NCBI RefSeq assembly: GCF_001975825.1 | Contig: NZ_MTKN01000074.1 | Span: forward strand, 1 to 36,882 | Source of the DNA: [Flexibacter] sp. ATCC 35208 | Lineage (GTDB): Bacteria > Bacteroidota > Bacteroidia > Chitinophagales > Chitinophagaceae | Length of the DNA: 36,882 bases | Direction: 5' to 3' | Shown here: positions 1 through 8,027 of the stretch, piece after piece | How positions within the stretch are numbered: position 1 is the stretch's first letter | Layout: the number at the start of each line of letters is the position of its first letter | Position numbers and translations under genes: made by a program | The notes under the pieces: model-generated | What the model was told of the DNA's origin: nothing | Database searches by the model: none | What the model saw: the letters and a program-made list of their open reading frames with translations, nothing else

Positions 1-25
1 TGGTGGGCCTTTGCCCTTAATATTA

Positions 26-1672
26 TTATTGTGCTACTTCTTCAGCCACCTTTGTTTTGTTTGTCTTATCTTCTGCATACTGCTTGGCAGCGCCGATGAA
101 GTGAACAAACAGCGGTGCCGGTCTTTCCACTGTGCTTTTCAGCTCAGGGTGGAACTGACAGCCCACAAAGAACGGATGGTTTGGCAATTCTACCATTTCC
201 ACCAGTCCGCTTTCAGGATTACGGCCGGAAGCAATCATACCCGCTTTTTCGAAATCGCCCATGTACTGACTATTGAACTCGTAACGGTGACGGTGACGTT
301 CGCTGATCTTGATGCTGTCATAGATGCTGGCAGCCCTGGAACCTGGAAGCAGGTCACAGGTATAAGCCCCCAGACGCATTGTACCACCTTTCGCCGTGAT
401 TTTCTTCTGCTCTTCCATGAGACCGATCACCGGGTGACCAGTTTCAGGGTCCATTTCGGTAGAGTGTGCATCTTTCCAGCCGATTACGTTACGGGCATAT
501 TCCACAACGCTCATCTGCATACCCAGGCAAATACCAAAGAATGGCAGGTTGTTTTCACGGGCATACTGAATAGCGGTGATCTTACCTTCGATACCACGGT
601 GGCCAAAACCTGGTGCTACCAGCAGACCATCCAGGTTACGCAGTTTTTCAGCTACGTTCTCAGATGTAAGGAATTCAGAATGAATATTTTGAACGACTAC
701 TTTACACTCGTTCATCGCGCCTGCGTGGATGAAGGATTCCAGGATGGATTTGTAAGCATCCTGCAATTCTACATATTTACCAATCAGACCGATGGTTACT
801 TTTGATTTAGGATATTTCAGTTTGTCGAGGAAACCACGCCATTTGGTCATGTCTGGTTCTTTCTCGATAGGAATACCCAGTTTCTTCATACAGATGATGT
901 CCAGTTTCTCCTTCAGCATTTCCAGCGGCACTTCGTAGATGGTGCTCATGTCGGTTGCTTCGATCACGGCGTCTACGGTTACGTTACAGAACAGGGCGAT
1001 CTTCTTTTTCAGATCGTTGTACATCGGCTCTTCGGTACGGCACACGATCACGTCAGGATGTACACCGTTCTCGCTCATCATCTTCACAGAGTGCTGAGTT
1101 GGCTTGGTTTTCAACTCTTTAGCAGCACGCAGGTAAGGAATGAGGGTCAGGTGAACCACCAGACAATCCTGTTCGTCCAGTTCCCACTGTAACTGACGAA
1201 CCGCCTCTATATAAGGAAGAGATTCGATGTCGCCAACGGTACCACCCAACTCAGTGATCACGATATCATATTTACCGTCTTTGCCTAGCAGGAGAATACG
1301 ACGTTTGATTTCGTCGGTGATGTGCGGAACTACCTGAACGGTTTTACCCAGGTAGGCGCCTTCACGTTCTTTATTAATAACGGTTTGATAAATGCGGCCT
1401 GTGGTCACATTGTTGGCCTGAGATGTTGGAGTGTTCAGAAAACGCTCGTAGTGTCCCAGATCCAGATCTGTTTCTGCGCCATCTTCAGTTACAAAACATT
1501 CCCCATGCTCATATGGGTTTAATGTTCCCGGATCCACATTGATATATGGATCGAACTTTTGAATAGTCACTCTAAAGCCGCGTGCCTGCAATAATTTTGC
1601 AAGTGAAGCTGCTATAATTCCTTTACCCAATGAGGATGTAACACCTCCCGTAACGAAGATATATTTTGCCAT
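26..1672 (-). CDS. pyrG: CTP synthase
   Basis: CTP synthase converts UTP to CTP using ATP and glutamine-derived ammonia, the last step of de novo pyrimidine nucleotide synthesis in the cytosol. The 548-residue product matches the usual family length. The N-terminal amidoligase half begins MAKYIFVTGGVTSSLGKG, the family signature with its P-loop-like segment. The C-terminal class I glutamine amidotransferase half has the nucleophile cysteine in GICLGMQ and the late histidine/glutamate pair in CQFHPEL. The extreme C-terminus adds a lysine-rich tail typical of lineage-specific variation. The start is the ATG that opens the conserved signature. A strong Bacteroidota promoter lies about 100 bp upstream. 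The gene is monocistronic as far as the window shows; what follows it lies beyond the left edge. Identification is very secure. Confidence 0.98.
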   Translation of the reverse strand: MAKYIFVTGGVTSSLGKGIIAASLAKLLQARGFRVTIQKFDPYINVDPGTLNPYEHGECFVTEDGAETDLDLGHYERFLNTPTSQANNVTTGRIYQTVINKEREGAYLGKTVQVVPHITDEIKRRILLLGKDGKYDIVITELGGTVGDIESLPYIEAVRQLQWELDEQDCLVVHLTLIPYLRAAKELKTKPTQHSVKMMSENGVHPDVIVCRTEEPMYNDLKKKIALFCNVTVDAVIEATDMSTIYEVPLEMLKEKLDIICMKKLGIPIEKEPDMTKWRGFLDKLKYPKSKVTIGLIGKYVELQDAYKSILESFIHAGAMNECKVVVQNIHSEFLTSENVAEKLRNLDGLLVAPGFGHRGIEGKITAIQYARENNLPFFGICLGMQMSVVEYARNVIGWKDAHSTEMDPETGHPVIGLMEEQKKITAKGGTMRLGAYTCDLLPGSRAASIYDSIKISERHRHRYEFNSQYMGDFEKAGMIASGRNPESGLVEMVELPNHPFFVGCQFHPELKSTVERPAPLFVHFIGAAKQYAEDKTNKTKVAEEVAQ

Positions 1673-1770
1673 AAAATCTAAAAATTCTGTAGAAATACTT
1701 GACCTAAAAGGGAAGTGCCGGACGACGTATGGTGTAACCAGTCAAGTAAATGTAACTTCCGAAGGTCATG

Positions 1771-1801
1771 CAAAGTTACACAAATTTAATGCGCACCCAA
1801 A
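1771..1801 (-). promoter_or_regulatory. Promoter of pyrG
   Basis: On the minus strand the sequence reads TTTG, a 19-bp spacer, then TAACTTTG. This fits the -33/-7 consensus of the primary sigma factor of Bacteroidota. Predicted transcription would start near 1764, giving a leader of about 90 nt before the pyrG ATG at 1672. Confidence 0.75.
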
Positions 1802-1914
1802 ACGGATTTTCACATTTTACTGAGCGTATACATGTAATACTATGTTTATAAATCAATTAAGCCATATAAAAGGCTTATAAATTTAATCGCTGCGGCAGGC
1901 CACTGATTTATTTG

Positions 1915-1922
1915 TAAATTTG
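1915..1922 (+). promoter_or_regulatory. Possible -7 element of the thioesterase gene
   Basis: TAAATTTG matches TAnnTTTG and lies 22 bp before the ATG at 1945. No clear TTTG is found 19-21 bp upstream, so this is a half-site only. Confidence 0.4.
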
Positions 1923-1944
1923 CGATCCGAAATAATTATCAAAC

Positions 1945-2460
1945 ATGACTCTAACGCCAAAGCGCGCACAGGAATCCCTGATCCAGATGACTGAACTGGT
2001 ATTGCCCAATGATACCAACGTATATACCAACCTTATGGGAGGTCGCCTGATGTACTGGATGGATATCGCTGCTGCCCTTGCCAGCATGAAGCATTGCGCT
2101 GCCCCCACTGTTACAGCCTCGGTAGACAACATTTCATTTGAAAATCCCATCCGTCTTGGCAATGCTGTTCACATCGAAGCAAAGGTAAGCCGCGCATTCA
2201 ACTCCAGTATGGAAGTGCACCTGAAAGTATGGGGTGAAGACCCTGTACAGCAGTACCGTTACAAATCCAACGAAGCTTTTATGACATTCGTTGCCCTGGA
2301 TCCAAACGGTAATCCCCGCCCGGTGCCTCCTATTATTGCTGAAACTGAAGAGGAAAAAACTTTGTACGAGGGTGCATTGCGCCGCAGACAGCTCCGTCTG
2401 ATCCTGGGTGGAAAAATGAAGCCACAGGATGCTGAAGAGCTGAAAGCGTTATTCGTTTAA
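1945..2460 (+). CDS. Acyl-CoA thioesterase, hotdog fold (YciA/BFIT type)
   Basis: Predicted acyl-CoA thioesterase of the single-hotdog type that hydrolyses acyl-CoA to free acid and CoA. The 171-residue product has the expected features: GGRLMYWMDIAAALAS near residue 32, which is the hotdog helix with the likely catalytic aspartate, and VTASVDNISFENPIRLGN followed by beta strands ending in HLKVWGED. A charged C-terminal tail of about 35 residues follows the core. The physiological substrate cannot be read from the sequence. The gene converges on the HD-domain hydrolase gene and their stop codons overlap in the palindrome at 2457-2460. The ATG start gives the normal family N-terminus. Family assignment is good; substrate is unknown. 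Confidence 0.9.
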   Translation: MTLTPKRAQESLIQMTELVLPNDTNVYTNLMGGRLMYWMDIAAALASMKHCAAPTVTASVDNISFENPIRLGNAVHIEAKVSRAFNSSMEVHLKVWGEDPVQQYRYKSNEAFMTFVALDPNGNPRPVPPIIAETEEEKTLYEGALRRRQLRLILGGKMKPQDAEELKALFV

Positions 2461-3101
2461 TGCCATTCTTTATAGAATTGTTCGAGGAAAGTCTCCATAA
2501 AAGCATGCCGTTCGGCTGCCAGTTCCCTTCCGGTAGTGGTGTTCATCTTATCCTTTAATAAGAGCAGTTTTTCATAAAAATGATTGATAGTAGGGGCAGT
2601 GCTGTTCTTGTACTGTTCCCTGCTCATTTGCAGGTCCGGTGGTATAGCCGGATCGTATAACGGCCTGTTTTTAAATCCACCATAGTTAAAGGCGCGGGCT
2701 ATGCCAATGGCCCCGATAGCGTCCAGTCTGTCTGCATCCTGTACCACTGCCAGCTCCGGCGAGGTGAATTTTCCTTCGTTATGCCCTCCTTTGAAAGAAA
2801 TATTATCGATAATGGCGATCACATGTGTGATCACGTCCTCCCCCACTCCCTGAGATTCCAGGAACTGACGGGCTTTGGCCGGTCCAATCGTCTCATCGCC
2901 GCCATGGAACTTGGCGTCGGCAATATCGTGGAGCAAGGCTCCCAGTGATACGATTAATGAATTGACAGGTTCTTTGGCAGCAATTTCGCCGGCAGTATGC
3001 CAAACCCGGTGAATATGCCACCAGTCATGGCCTCCTTCAGCATGGGTTAATTCCTGTTTTACATAAGTAACGGTATTGGCCATCAGTTGATCTTGCGTCA
3101 T
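2457..3101 (-). CDS. HD-domain metal-dependent phosphohydrolase
   Basis: A 214-residue HD-superfamily protein. Visible motifs in order are HDWWHIHRVWHTA near residue 25 (first histidine region), LLHDIADAKF near residue 57 (the HD doublet that binds metal) and VQDADRLDAIGAIGIAR near residue 128 (the distal aspartate). This spacing is that of small YedJ-like phosphohydrolases acting on nucleotides or other phosphate esters; the substrate is not predictable. The first ATG is used, though a second in-frame ATG at 3083 (MANTVTY) is equally possible. A TATATTTG element at 3107-3114 is so close to the first ATG that the second start may be favoured. It is convergent with the thioesterase gene. Confidence 0.88.
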   Translation of the reverse strand: MTQDQLMANTVTYVKQELTHAEGGHDWWHIHRVWHTAGEIAAKEPVNSLIVSLGALLHDIADAKFHGGDETIGPAKARQFLESQGVGEDVITHVIAIIDNISFKGGHNEGKFTSPELAVVQDADRLDAIGAIGIARAFNYGGFKNRPLYDPAIPPDLQMSREQYKNSTAPTINHFYEKLLLLKDKMNTTTGRELAAERHAFMETFLEQFYKEWH

Positions 3102-3106
3102 AAGAT

Positions 3107-3114
3107 CAAATATA
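3107..3114 (-). promoter_or_regulatory. Possible -7 element of the HD hydrolase gene
   Basis: TATATTTG on the minus strand matches TAnnTTTG. Transcription would begin almost at the annotated ATG (3101), implying a leaderless message or use of the internal ATG at 3083. No good -33 box is present. Confidence 0.3.
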
Positions 3115-3460
3115 AGCAGGGGAATGGGGCTAAAAAAATAGGAAAAACGAAGAAAAAGAGAAACGGAAAAGGCATCTCAAAAGTGTAAAATGGGTTTAGA
3201 GAAGAATGCTTGTGTAACCTTCTTTCCATTTTCCATCTCTCCTCCCTGGTATTCAGGCATGCAATTAGAATAGTCAACAGGGATCTTGCTTCACTAAGAT
3301 ATTCTTCGTTTTTCCTTTTTCCTTTTAATGTTTGAATCTTCGACAGACTAGTTGGTGTTCCGGCCTTAGGTGTTGTGTCTAATGGTTAAATGCAGGTATG
3401 CCGGCCGGGCGATCTTAATTTTGGTTGATAAAATGTACATCTCTTAGCTACATCCGGATT

Positions 3461-3503
3461 GATACCTTAGTGAGGCCCCTTTTGGGCCTCTCTGATAAGG
3501 TAT
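3461..3503. other. Long imperfect hairpin
   Basis: ATACCTTA at 3462-3469 pairs with TAAGGTAT at 3496-3503. Inside it GAGGCCC at 3472-3478 pairs with GGGCCTC at 3484-3490 around a short T-rich loop. There is no strong T-run on either side, so it is not a clear terminator. It may be part of a structured RNA or a cis element. Confidence 0.6.
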
Positions 3504-3539
3504 ATACTTCAGGGAAGCGGGAAAATATCTTCAAAAAAT

Positions 3540-3690
3540 TGGCGCGGCTGAAGGCGGGAAAACCTTGATACCGGACTTCGAGGTCAATAGCTTTGCTGAC
3601 CTTTGCTGACCCTAGCCTCGGCAGCCCCCCCGCCTTTTACCGCTACTGATTTTTAGGTGGCAAACATGCCCTTTCGGCATATTGGCAATA
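3540..3690. ncRNA. Candidate structured RNA, unidentified
   Basis: This is a GC-rich island inside AT-rich intergenic DNA. AAGGCGGG at 3551-3558 can pair with CCCGCCTT at 3629-3636, enclosing GGTCA/TGACC and GAGG/CCTC pairings. A further ATGCC/GGCAT hairpin with flanking GGCAA/TTGGC lies near 3660-3687. A short tandem TTTGCTGACC repeat is present at 3592-3611. I do not recognise it as tmRNA, RNase P, SRP or 6S RNA. The strand is undetermined and the call is speculative. Confidence 0.25.
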
Positions 3691-4149
3691 TCTTACAACG
3701 CAGAACCGGCTACTATTTTTCTGTCATAGACAGATACGGTTCCTTTGGTTGGTGTTTGATTTTTTGACTGGTCTATTCTTGAAGTGGAAGTGTCTATCTT
3801 TAATATGGTACCCAGGTTAGCAAAAGGCGCCTTCCTGATGATAACTCTACTAAATCTGTTCTTTGACGTGATTCTCATACTTAGGGAATGATCACATTAT
3901 AAATAACTGCATTTTCACAAACCATCTGTCTAACTGACTATATCTCCTTATCAATTTCGATTTCCGACATAAAAATAATAATCATTATCTAATTTTCAGC
4001 TACTATTCATTCCAAACACACATATATTTATATTCACAATATAACATAGAAAGTAGACAAGTATAATGATATCTAATTAGTTAGATAAAAATTACCATCT
4101 AAAAGGACGAATTGCCCTCTTAAATAAGATCATATATAAAAAATATTAA

Positions 4150-4731
4150 TTAGTCTTTTTTAACCAAAACATCTGTTATCTCGTTAAGTTGTTTTACTTT
4201 TTCCGAGAAATCACCCTTGATCCTTTCACGGATCAACTGGAGTTTATCTAAAATTTCATTCAACGACCCCGGTAATGCTTCCTGCAATACCTCTTTGAGT
4301 CTTTTGGCAATGGTGGGAGATTTGCCGTTGGTGGAGATGGCTATCTTGAGGTTGCCTTTCTGAACTACTGAACCCAGGTAAAAATCACACAGTGCCGGGG
4401 TATCAGCCACATTAATTAATATTTTGCTGCACTTTGCCTTTTCCCAGACAAAATAATTCAACTCATGGTCGCTCGTAGCGGCTATGGCCAGGTCTTTTCC
4501 AAACATATCGCCACAGGAAAATTCCTTTTGCACCAACGTTACATTGGGCGCTTTTTTGACTAACGCTTCCAGCTCCGGTAAAAACCAGGTGGCTACTACA
4601 GTCAGATTAGCCTCCGGACAATTATCCAGGAGGGCACTTACCTTTTCAAGTCCGATACCGCCACCGCCTACCACTAAAATCTGGAGACGATGCACTTTGA
4701 AGAATACGGGAAACAAATGATTCTCTTCCAT
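4150..4731 (-). CDS. Precorrin-2 dehydrogenase / sirohydrochlorin ferrochelatase-like (CysG N-terminal domain, Met8 type)
   Basis: This protein should oxidise precorrin-2 to sirohydrochlorin with NAD and may insert iron to give siroheme. The 193-residue product is the size of a stand-alone Met8/CysG-N unit. A Rossmann start is visible at residues 13-30 (LQILVVGGGGIGLEKV), with a later ATSDHELNYFVWEKAK segment and a SPTIAKRLKEVLQEAL helix typical of the family. It follows the uroporphyrinogen-III methyltransferase gene by 21 bp on the same strand, so it is the last gene of a siroheme/sulfite reductase operon. In enteric bacteria the two activities are fused in CysG; here they are split. Whether it also chelates iron is inferred from the absence of another chelatase in the operon. 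Confidence 0.88.
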   Translation of the reverse strand: MEENHLFPVFFKVHRLQILVVGGGGIGLEKVSALLDNCPEANLTVVATWFLPELEALVKKAPNVTLVQKEFSCGDMFGKDLAIAATSDHELNYFVWEKAKCSKILINVADTPALCDFYLGSVVQKGNLKIAISTNGKSPTIAKRLKEVLQEALPGSLNEILDKLQLIRERIKGDFSEKVKQLNEITDVLVKKD

Positions 4732-4752
4732 ACGAACCGCTTTAATATAAAT

Positions 4753-5529
4753 TTACACAGCTATTTTCAATTCTTCTGCTATTCTGTCCTGCACTGCTAT
4801 GAACGTTTCATGGAAGCGTACTACCTCCCCCACTATTATGATGGCCGGGTTTTTCAGCTCCTCCCGACGAGCAATGTTTACAAGATCGGAAACAGTGCCA
4901 ATTCCTACCTTCTGTGAGGGCAATGTACCATTTTGAATGATAGCCGCGGGTACATTTCCTTTCCCCTGAGCAACATAGGCTGCAGATATTTCTTCTAATT
5001 TACTCATTCCCATCAGAATTACCACTGTTGTATCTGCATGAATGGCATGTACCAGGTCGCGTGACAGATCACCATCCTGTGTGGTACCCGCTACTACCCA
5101 AAAGCCTTCGCTTACATTGCGTGCTGTAACCGGAATATTGTTGAAACCAGGTACGGAGATGGCACTGGTCACTCCAGGTACTACTTCTGTATCGATATTA
5201 AACTGACGGGCAAAAGTCAATTCCTCCTGCCCACGGCCGAATACAAATGAATCGCCGCCCTTCAGTCTTACCACACTGCCATAAGTAAGAGCATACTTCA
5301 CGATCATGCGATTGATCTCATCCTGTGAGTACACGTGCATACCCGCTCTCTTGCCTACGAAACGTTTCAGGCAGTTGCAGGGTGCATGTTCTAGCAGTTC
5401 ATTGTTTGACAATGCATCGTAGAGGATGACCCTTGCCTGCTGTATGGCCTTCAGACCTTTTACAGTAATCAGCTCAGGATCTCCGGGGCCGGCGCCCACC
5501 AGGGTTAATTTTGGAGTAATCTGCTGCAT
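4753..5529 (-). CDS. cobA: Uroporphyrinogen-III C-methyltransferase
   Basis: SAM-dependent enzyme that methylates uroporphyrinogen III at C2 and C7 to give precorrin-2, the branch point to siroheme. The 258-residue product has the family motifs: LVGAGPGDPELITVKG at residues 10-25, VVRLKGGDSFVFGRG near residue 86, VPGVTSAISVP near residue 118, and VVILMGMSKLEEI near residue 168. It is the stand-alone SUMT form, not the CysG fusion. It sits between the sulfite reductase gene (83 bp upstream, separated by a hairpin) and the precorrin-2 dehydrogenase gene (21 bp downstream), so its product almost certainly feeds siroheme synthesis for the neighbouring reductase. The first ATG gives the expected N-terminus. 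Confidence 0.95.
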   Translation of the reverse strand: MQQITPKLTLVGAGPGDPELITVKGLKAIQQARVILYDALSNNELLEHAPCNCLKRFVGKRAGMHVYSQDEINRMIVKYALTYGSVVRLKGGDSFVFGRGQEELTFARQFNIDTEVVPGVTSAISVPGFNNIPVTARNVSEGFWVVAGTTQDGDLSRDLVHAIHADTTVVILMGMSKLEEISAAYVAQGKGNVPAAIIQNGTLPSQKVGIGTVSDLVNIARREELKNPAIIIVGEVVRFHETFIAVQDRIAEELKIAV

Positions 5530-5576
5530 AGTGTACTAATTTAAAATGTGATCGTTGTCGCACAACCGTAATATCA

Positions 5577-5603
5577 ACAGGTCCCTTTTGCACAGGGACC
5601 TGT
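5577..5603 (-). terminator. Intra-operon hairpin between sulfite reductase and cobA
   Basis: CAGGTCCC at 5578-5585 pairs perfectly with GGGACCTG at 5595-5602 around a 9-nt loop, with one further A-T pair outside. It follows the reductase stop codon by about 10 bp on the minus strand. No T-run follows, so it may be an mRNA 3'-end stabiliser or attenuator that lowers expression of the two siroheme genes rather than a full terminator. Confidence 0.55.
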
Positions 5604-5612
5604 CGATATCCT

Positions 5613-7730
5613 TTACTCAGCAGCGATAGCTCCAGCTTCTTGTTGCCTTAAAGCCTGTGCCTGCTGATAGAATTCAGTTGCCTGTTTATAATATGCTTTT
5701 GCAAATGCTTCAGATGGCTCGTTCTTGTTGATCTGTAATACCAGCTCATTGAAAGTGCCTTCCAGCGCCCATTTACCTGTTTGTACGAAATGTTTGTCGA
5801 AGTCGTTGATCACCCCTGTCTGTGTGTTACAAGCCACACCCTCTCCCAGCAGCAACGCTTTGGCTGTCTGCACAAAAGTGGAATAAGAATGGTAAATGCT
5901 GTCAGCATACTGGTTTGCATCCAGTGCTACTTTACCCCATTCCAGTTTCTCTTCACCTTCGAACAGCAGGGTTTGTACCAGGTCAATCACTACGCTCGCA
6001 CACTCACCTACACCGATGGCAGTTGCGAACTTGTCGCCCTGTCCCCAGTCAATGAAGTCTTCATCAACCAGAGAAGCCAGGTCTGTCAATGGTTTCAGCA
6101 GGTCGTAGAAGTAACGTTCTCCCTGACGATCGTAATAATCATTGAACTTTTCGTTCTCCTGTGCATTCTCTGCATAGTTCTGGAGCAGGGTACGCAGTAC
6201 TTCAGGACCACGCTTACTTGGCACCTTGATCACCTTGTCTGCCACCCGACCTACACCATTACCTACAATACCACCACCCAACAATACCTGGAGGGCAGGG
6301 AGTACTTTACCACCGTTCTTCATAGAACTACCATGGAAACCAATACTCGCAATACCGTGCTGACCACAGCTGTTCATACAACCGCTGATCTTGATCTTGA
6401 TATCTTTATTATATACCAGCGCAGGAAATTCTTCCTGGATCACCAGTTCCAGTGCGGTAGAGATACCGGTGCTGCTGGAGATCGCCAGGTTACAGGTATC
6501 TGTACCAGGGCAGGCAGTGATATCTGCGATGCTGTTGAAACCTGGTTCTGCAAATCCTGCTGCTTCCAGTGCACTGAATACATATGGCAAATGAGCCGGC
6601 TGAATATATTTGAGCAGTAAACCCTGGTTCGCCGTCACACGTACATCGTTGGCTATTACCGGGCGCAGTGCTTCCACCAGCTGGCGGGAGATCACTGAAC
6701 TGATATTACCCAATGGTACACGTACATAAGCACCATAGTAACCAGCCTGCTTCTGTTCGAAGGTGTTAGTTGCTTTCCAGGCTTCGTATTTCTGAGGATC
6801 TTTGATGGTGAAAGCAGGTACGACTGCATCGGCAGGAGCCGGTGCTGTTTCAGGCCATACTGCTGCATCCACTTCATAGACCTTGTTCCCGATCGCTGTA
6901 AATTCTTCTGTGACCAGGCGGGTGAATTCTTCAAAACCAAGCTTGGCAATGAGGAACTTCATACGTGCCTTATGACGGCTGGATCTTTCACCATGCCGGT
7001 CAAATACGCGCAGTACCGCTTCTATATATGGTATAAGCTTTTCAGCTTCCAGGAATTCATATGCTACCTGTGCAAGGATGGGCTGTGCACCAAGGCCACC
7101 ACCTACCAGCACCTTAAAACCACGCACTTCTTTGCCATCTACAATACGCACTTTAGGAATTGCCCCCATATCGTGCATGAAAGACCAGGCAGTGTCTTTG
7201 TCGCTGCTGGAAAAAGACATTTTGATCTTACGACCCATATCCTGACAGATAGGATTACGCAGGAAGTAGCGGAAAGCTGCATCTGCATAAGGCGTTACAT
7301 CAAATGGTTCATCCGGATCAATACCCGCTATATCAGAAGCGGTGATATTTCTTACCGTATTACCACAGGCTTCACGAATGGTGATGTCATCAGCATCCAG
7401 TTTGGCCCACAGTTCAGGGGTTTTTTCAAGACTTACAAAGTGGATCTGAACATCCTGGCGGGTAGTCAGGTGCAGGTTACCAGTAGAATACTCGTCTGAA
7501 ACATCGGAAATTCTCTTCCATTGTTCCAGCGTCATTTTACCATAAGGCAATTTGATACGAATCATCTGTACACCAGCCTGACGTTGTCCGTAAATGCCCC
7601 TTGCCAGACGGAGACTACGGAATTTCTCTTCCGGAATCTGTCCTTCGCGGAACAGACGGATCTTTTTCTCCAGTTCTATTATATCCTTCTCTACGACGGG
7701 ATTTTCAAGTTCTGTTCTAAATCCTTGCAT
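5613..7730 (-). CDS. Siroheme-dependent nitrite/sulfite reductase with C-terminal helical extension
   Basis: Ferredoxin-type nitrite/sulfite reductase that reduces sulfite to sulfide (or nitrite to ammonia). The 705-residue product contains two nitrite/sulfite reductase ferredoxin-like half-domains. The arginine-rich substrate face is visible as LHLTTRQDVQIHFV near residue 87. The siroheme-4Fe4S cysteines are C407 and C413 (TACPGTDTC) and C451 and C455 (SGCMNSC). The catalytic core ends near residue 520. An additional 170-180 residues, mainly helical and beginning YYDRQGERYFYDLL, resemble a HEPN-like four-helix extension that I recall in Bacteroidota homologues. Downstream siroheme genes are co-oriented, and the promoter lies about 130 bp upstream. 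No cysteine-biosynthesis gene is in view, so sulfite versus nitrite preference is undecided. Confidence 0.92.
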   Translation of the reverse strand: MQGFRTELENPVVEKDIIELEKKIRLFREGQIPEEKFRSLRLARGIYGQRQAGVQMIRIKLPYGKMTLEQWKRISDVSDEYSTGNLHLTTRQDVQIHFVSLEKTPELWAKLDADDITIREACGNTVRNITASDIAGIDPDEPFDVTPYADAAFRYFLRNPICQDMGRKIKMSFSSSDKDTAWSFMHDMGAIPKVRIVDGKEVRGFKVLVGGGLGAQPILAQVAYEFLEAEKLIPYIEAVLRVFDRHGERSSRHKARMKFLIAKLGFEEFTRLVTEEFTAIGNKVYEVDAAVWPETAPAPADAVVPAFTIKDPQKYEAWKATNTFEQKQAGYYGAYVRVPLGNISSVISRQLVEALRPVIANDVRVTANQGLLLKYIQPAHLPYVFSALEAAGFAEPGFNSIADITACPGTDTCNLAISSSTGISTALELVIQEEFPALVYNKDIKIKISGCMNSCGQHGIASIGFHGSSMKNGGKVLPALQVLLGGGIVGNGVGRVADKVIKVPSKRGPEVLRTLLQNYAENAQENEKFNDYYDRQGERYFYDLLKPLTDLASLVDEDFIDWGQGDKFATAIGVGECASVVIDLVQTLLFEGEEKLEWGKVALDANQYADSIYHSYSTFVQTAKALLLGEGVACNTQTGVINDFDKHFVQTGKWALEGTFNELVLQINKNEPSEAFAKAYYKQATEFYQQAQALRQQEAGAIAAE

Positions 7731-7865
7731 ATAATGAATTTTCTTGGTGGTAAATTATTAAGTGAATATTTCCTTATCAGATCAGCGTTAAAAAGGCGAG
7801 CTCCATTAATTGGCGCAATATTTAGCTTCTTTCTCTATATTTCCTACAACCTTAGTAGACTATTA

Positions 7866-7896
7866 CAAAGTTATCCATTCACAGCAGAAAACCAAA
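7866..7896 (-). promoter_or_regulatory. Promoter of the sulfite reductase-siroheme operon
   Basis: On the minus strand TTTG (7893-7896) is followed after 19 bp by TAACTTTG (7866-7873), a perfect Bacteroidota promoter. The leader before the ATG at 7730 would be about 130 nt. The -33 box is embedded in the palindrome CCAAAAGATTTTGG (7892-7905), a candidate operator. Confidence 0.7.
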
Positions 7897-7930
7897 AGAT
7901 TTTGGCATAAAATAAAGTTATGGGTCATAA
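7892..7930. promoter_or_regulatory. Candidate operator palindromes upstream of the sulfite reductase operon
   Basis: Two palindromes lie side by side: CCAAAAGATTTTGG at 7892-7905 and TTATGGGTCATAA at 7918-7930. A direct repeat of ATAATGAA follows (7927-7944). They fall between the divergent reductase and HAD phosphatase genes, where a regulator would be expected to bind. No regulator gene is adjacent, so the factor is unknown. Confidence 0.35.
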
Positions 7931-7992
7931 TGAAAAGTTATAATGAAGGGTGTTTTGCACAGAGAAATTAGAAAAGAACTCACTCCCTGTAT

Positions 7993-8000
7993 TATCTTTG
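7993..8000 (+). promoter_or_regulatory. -7 element of the HAD phosphatase gene
   Basis: TATCTTTG matches TAnnTTTG and lies 27 bp before the ATG at 8028. The -33 box is degenerate. Its position inside the longer open frame beginning at 7950 argues for translation starting at 8028. Confidence 0.55.
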
Positions 8001-8027
8001 CGGCGGCAATCTGACAAAAATAAGGAT

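Larger units (their letters stand above)
3102..4149. other. Gene-poor intergenic stretch with foldable sequence
   Basis: About 1.05 kb lies between the HD hydrolase and siroheme genes without a convincing gene. It contains a purine-rich block near 3131-3165, a long imperfect hairpin at 3461-3503 and a GC-rich block at 3540-3690. The remainder (about 3880-4149) is very AT-rich. A 61-codon minus-strand frame (3693-3878) was seen but has no family resemblance or start context that I can support. I see no tRNA, rRNA or insertion sequence here. Confidence 0.6.

Noticed and set aside
11..805. 264-codon plus-strand open frame
   Set aside because: Antisense shadow of pyrG with cysteine- and histidine-rich, non-protein-like composition.
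3693..3878. 61-codon minus-strand frame
   Set aside because: No recognisable family, promoter or ribosome-binding context; could be a remnant but cannot be supported.
5781..6620. 279-codon plus-strand open frame
   Set aside because: Antisense shadow of the sulfite/nitrite reductase gene, which has all catalytic motifs.
7731..7860. Riboswitch in the leader of the sulfite reductase operon
   Set aside because: The 130-nt leader is AT-rich and shows no SAM, cobalamin or other riboswitch core that I recognise.
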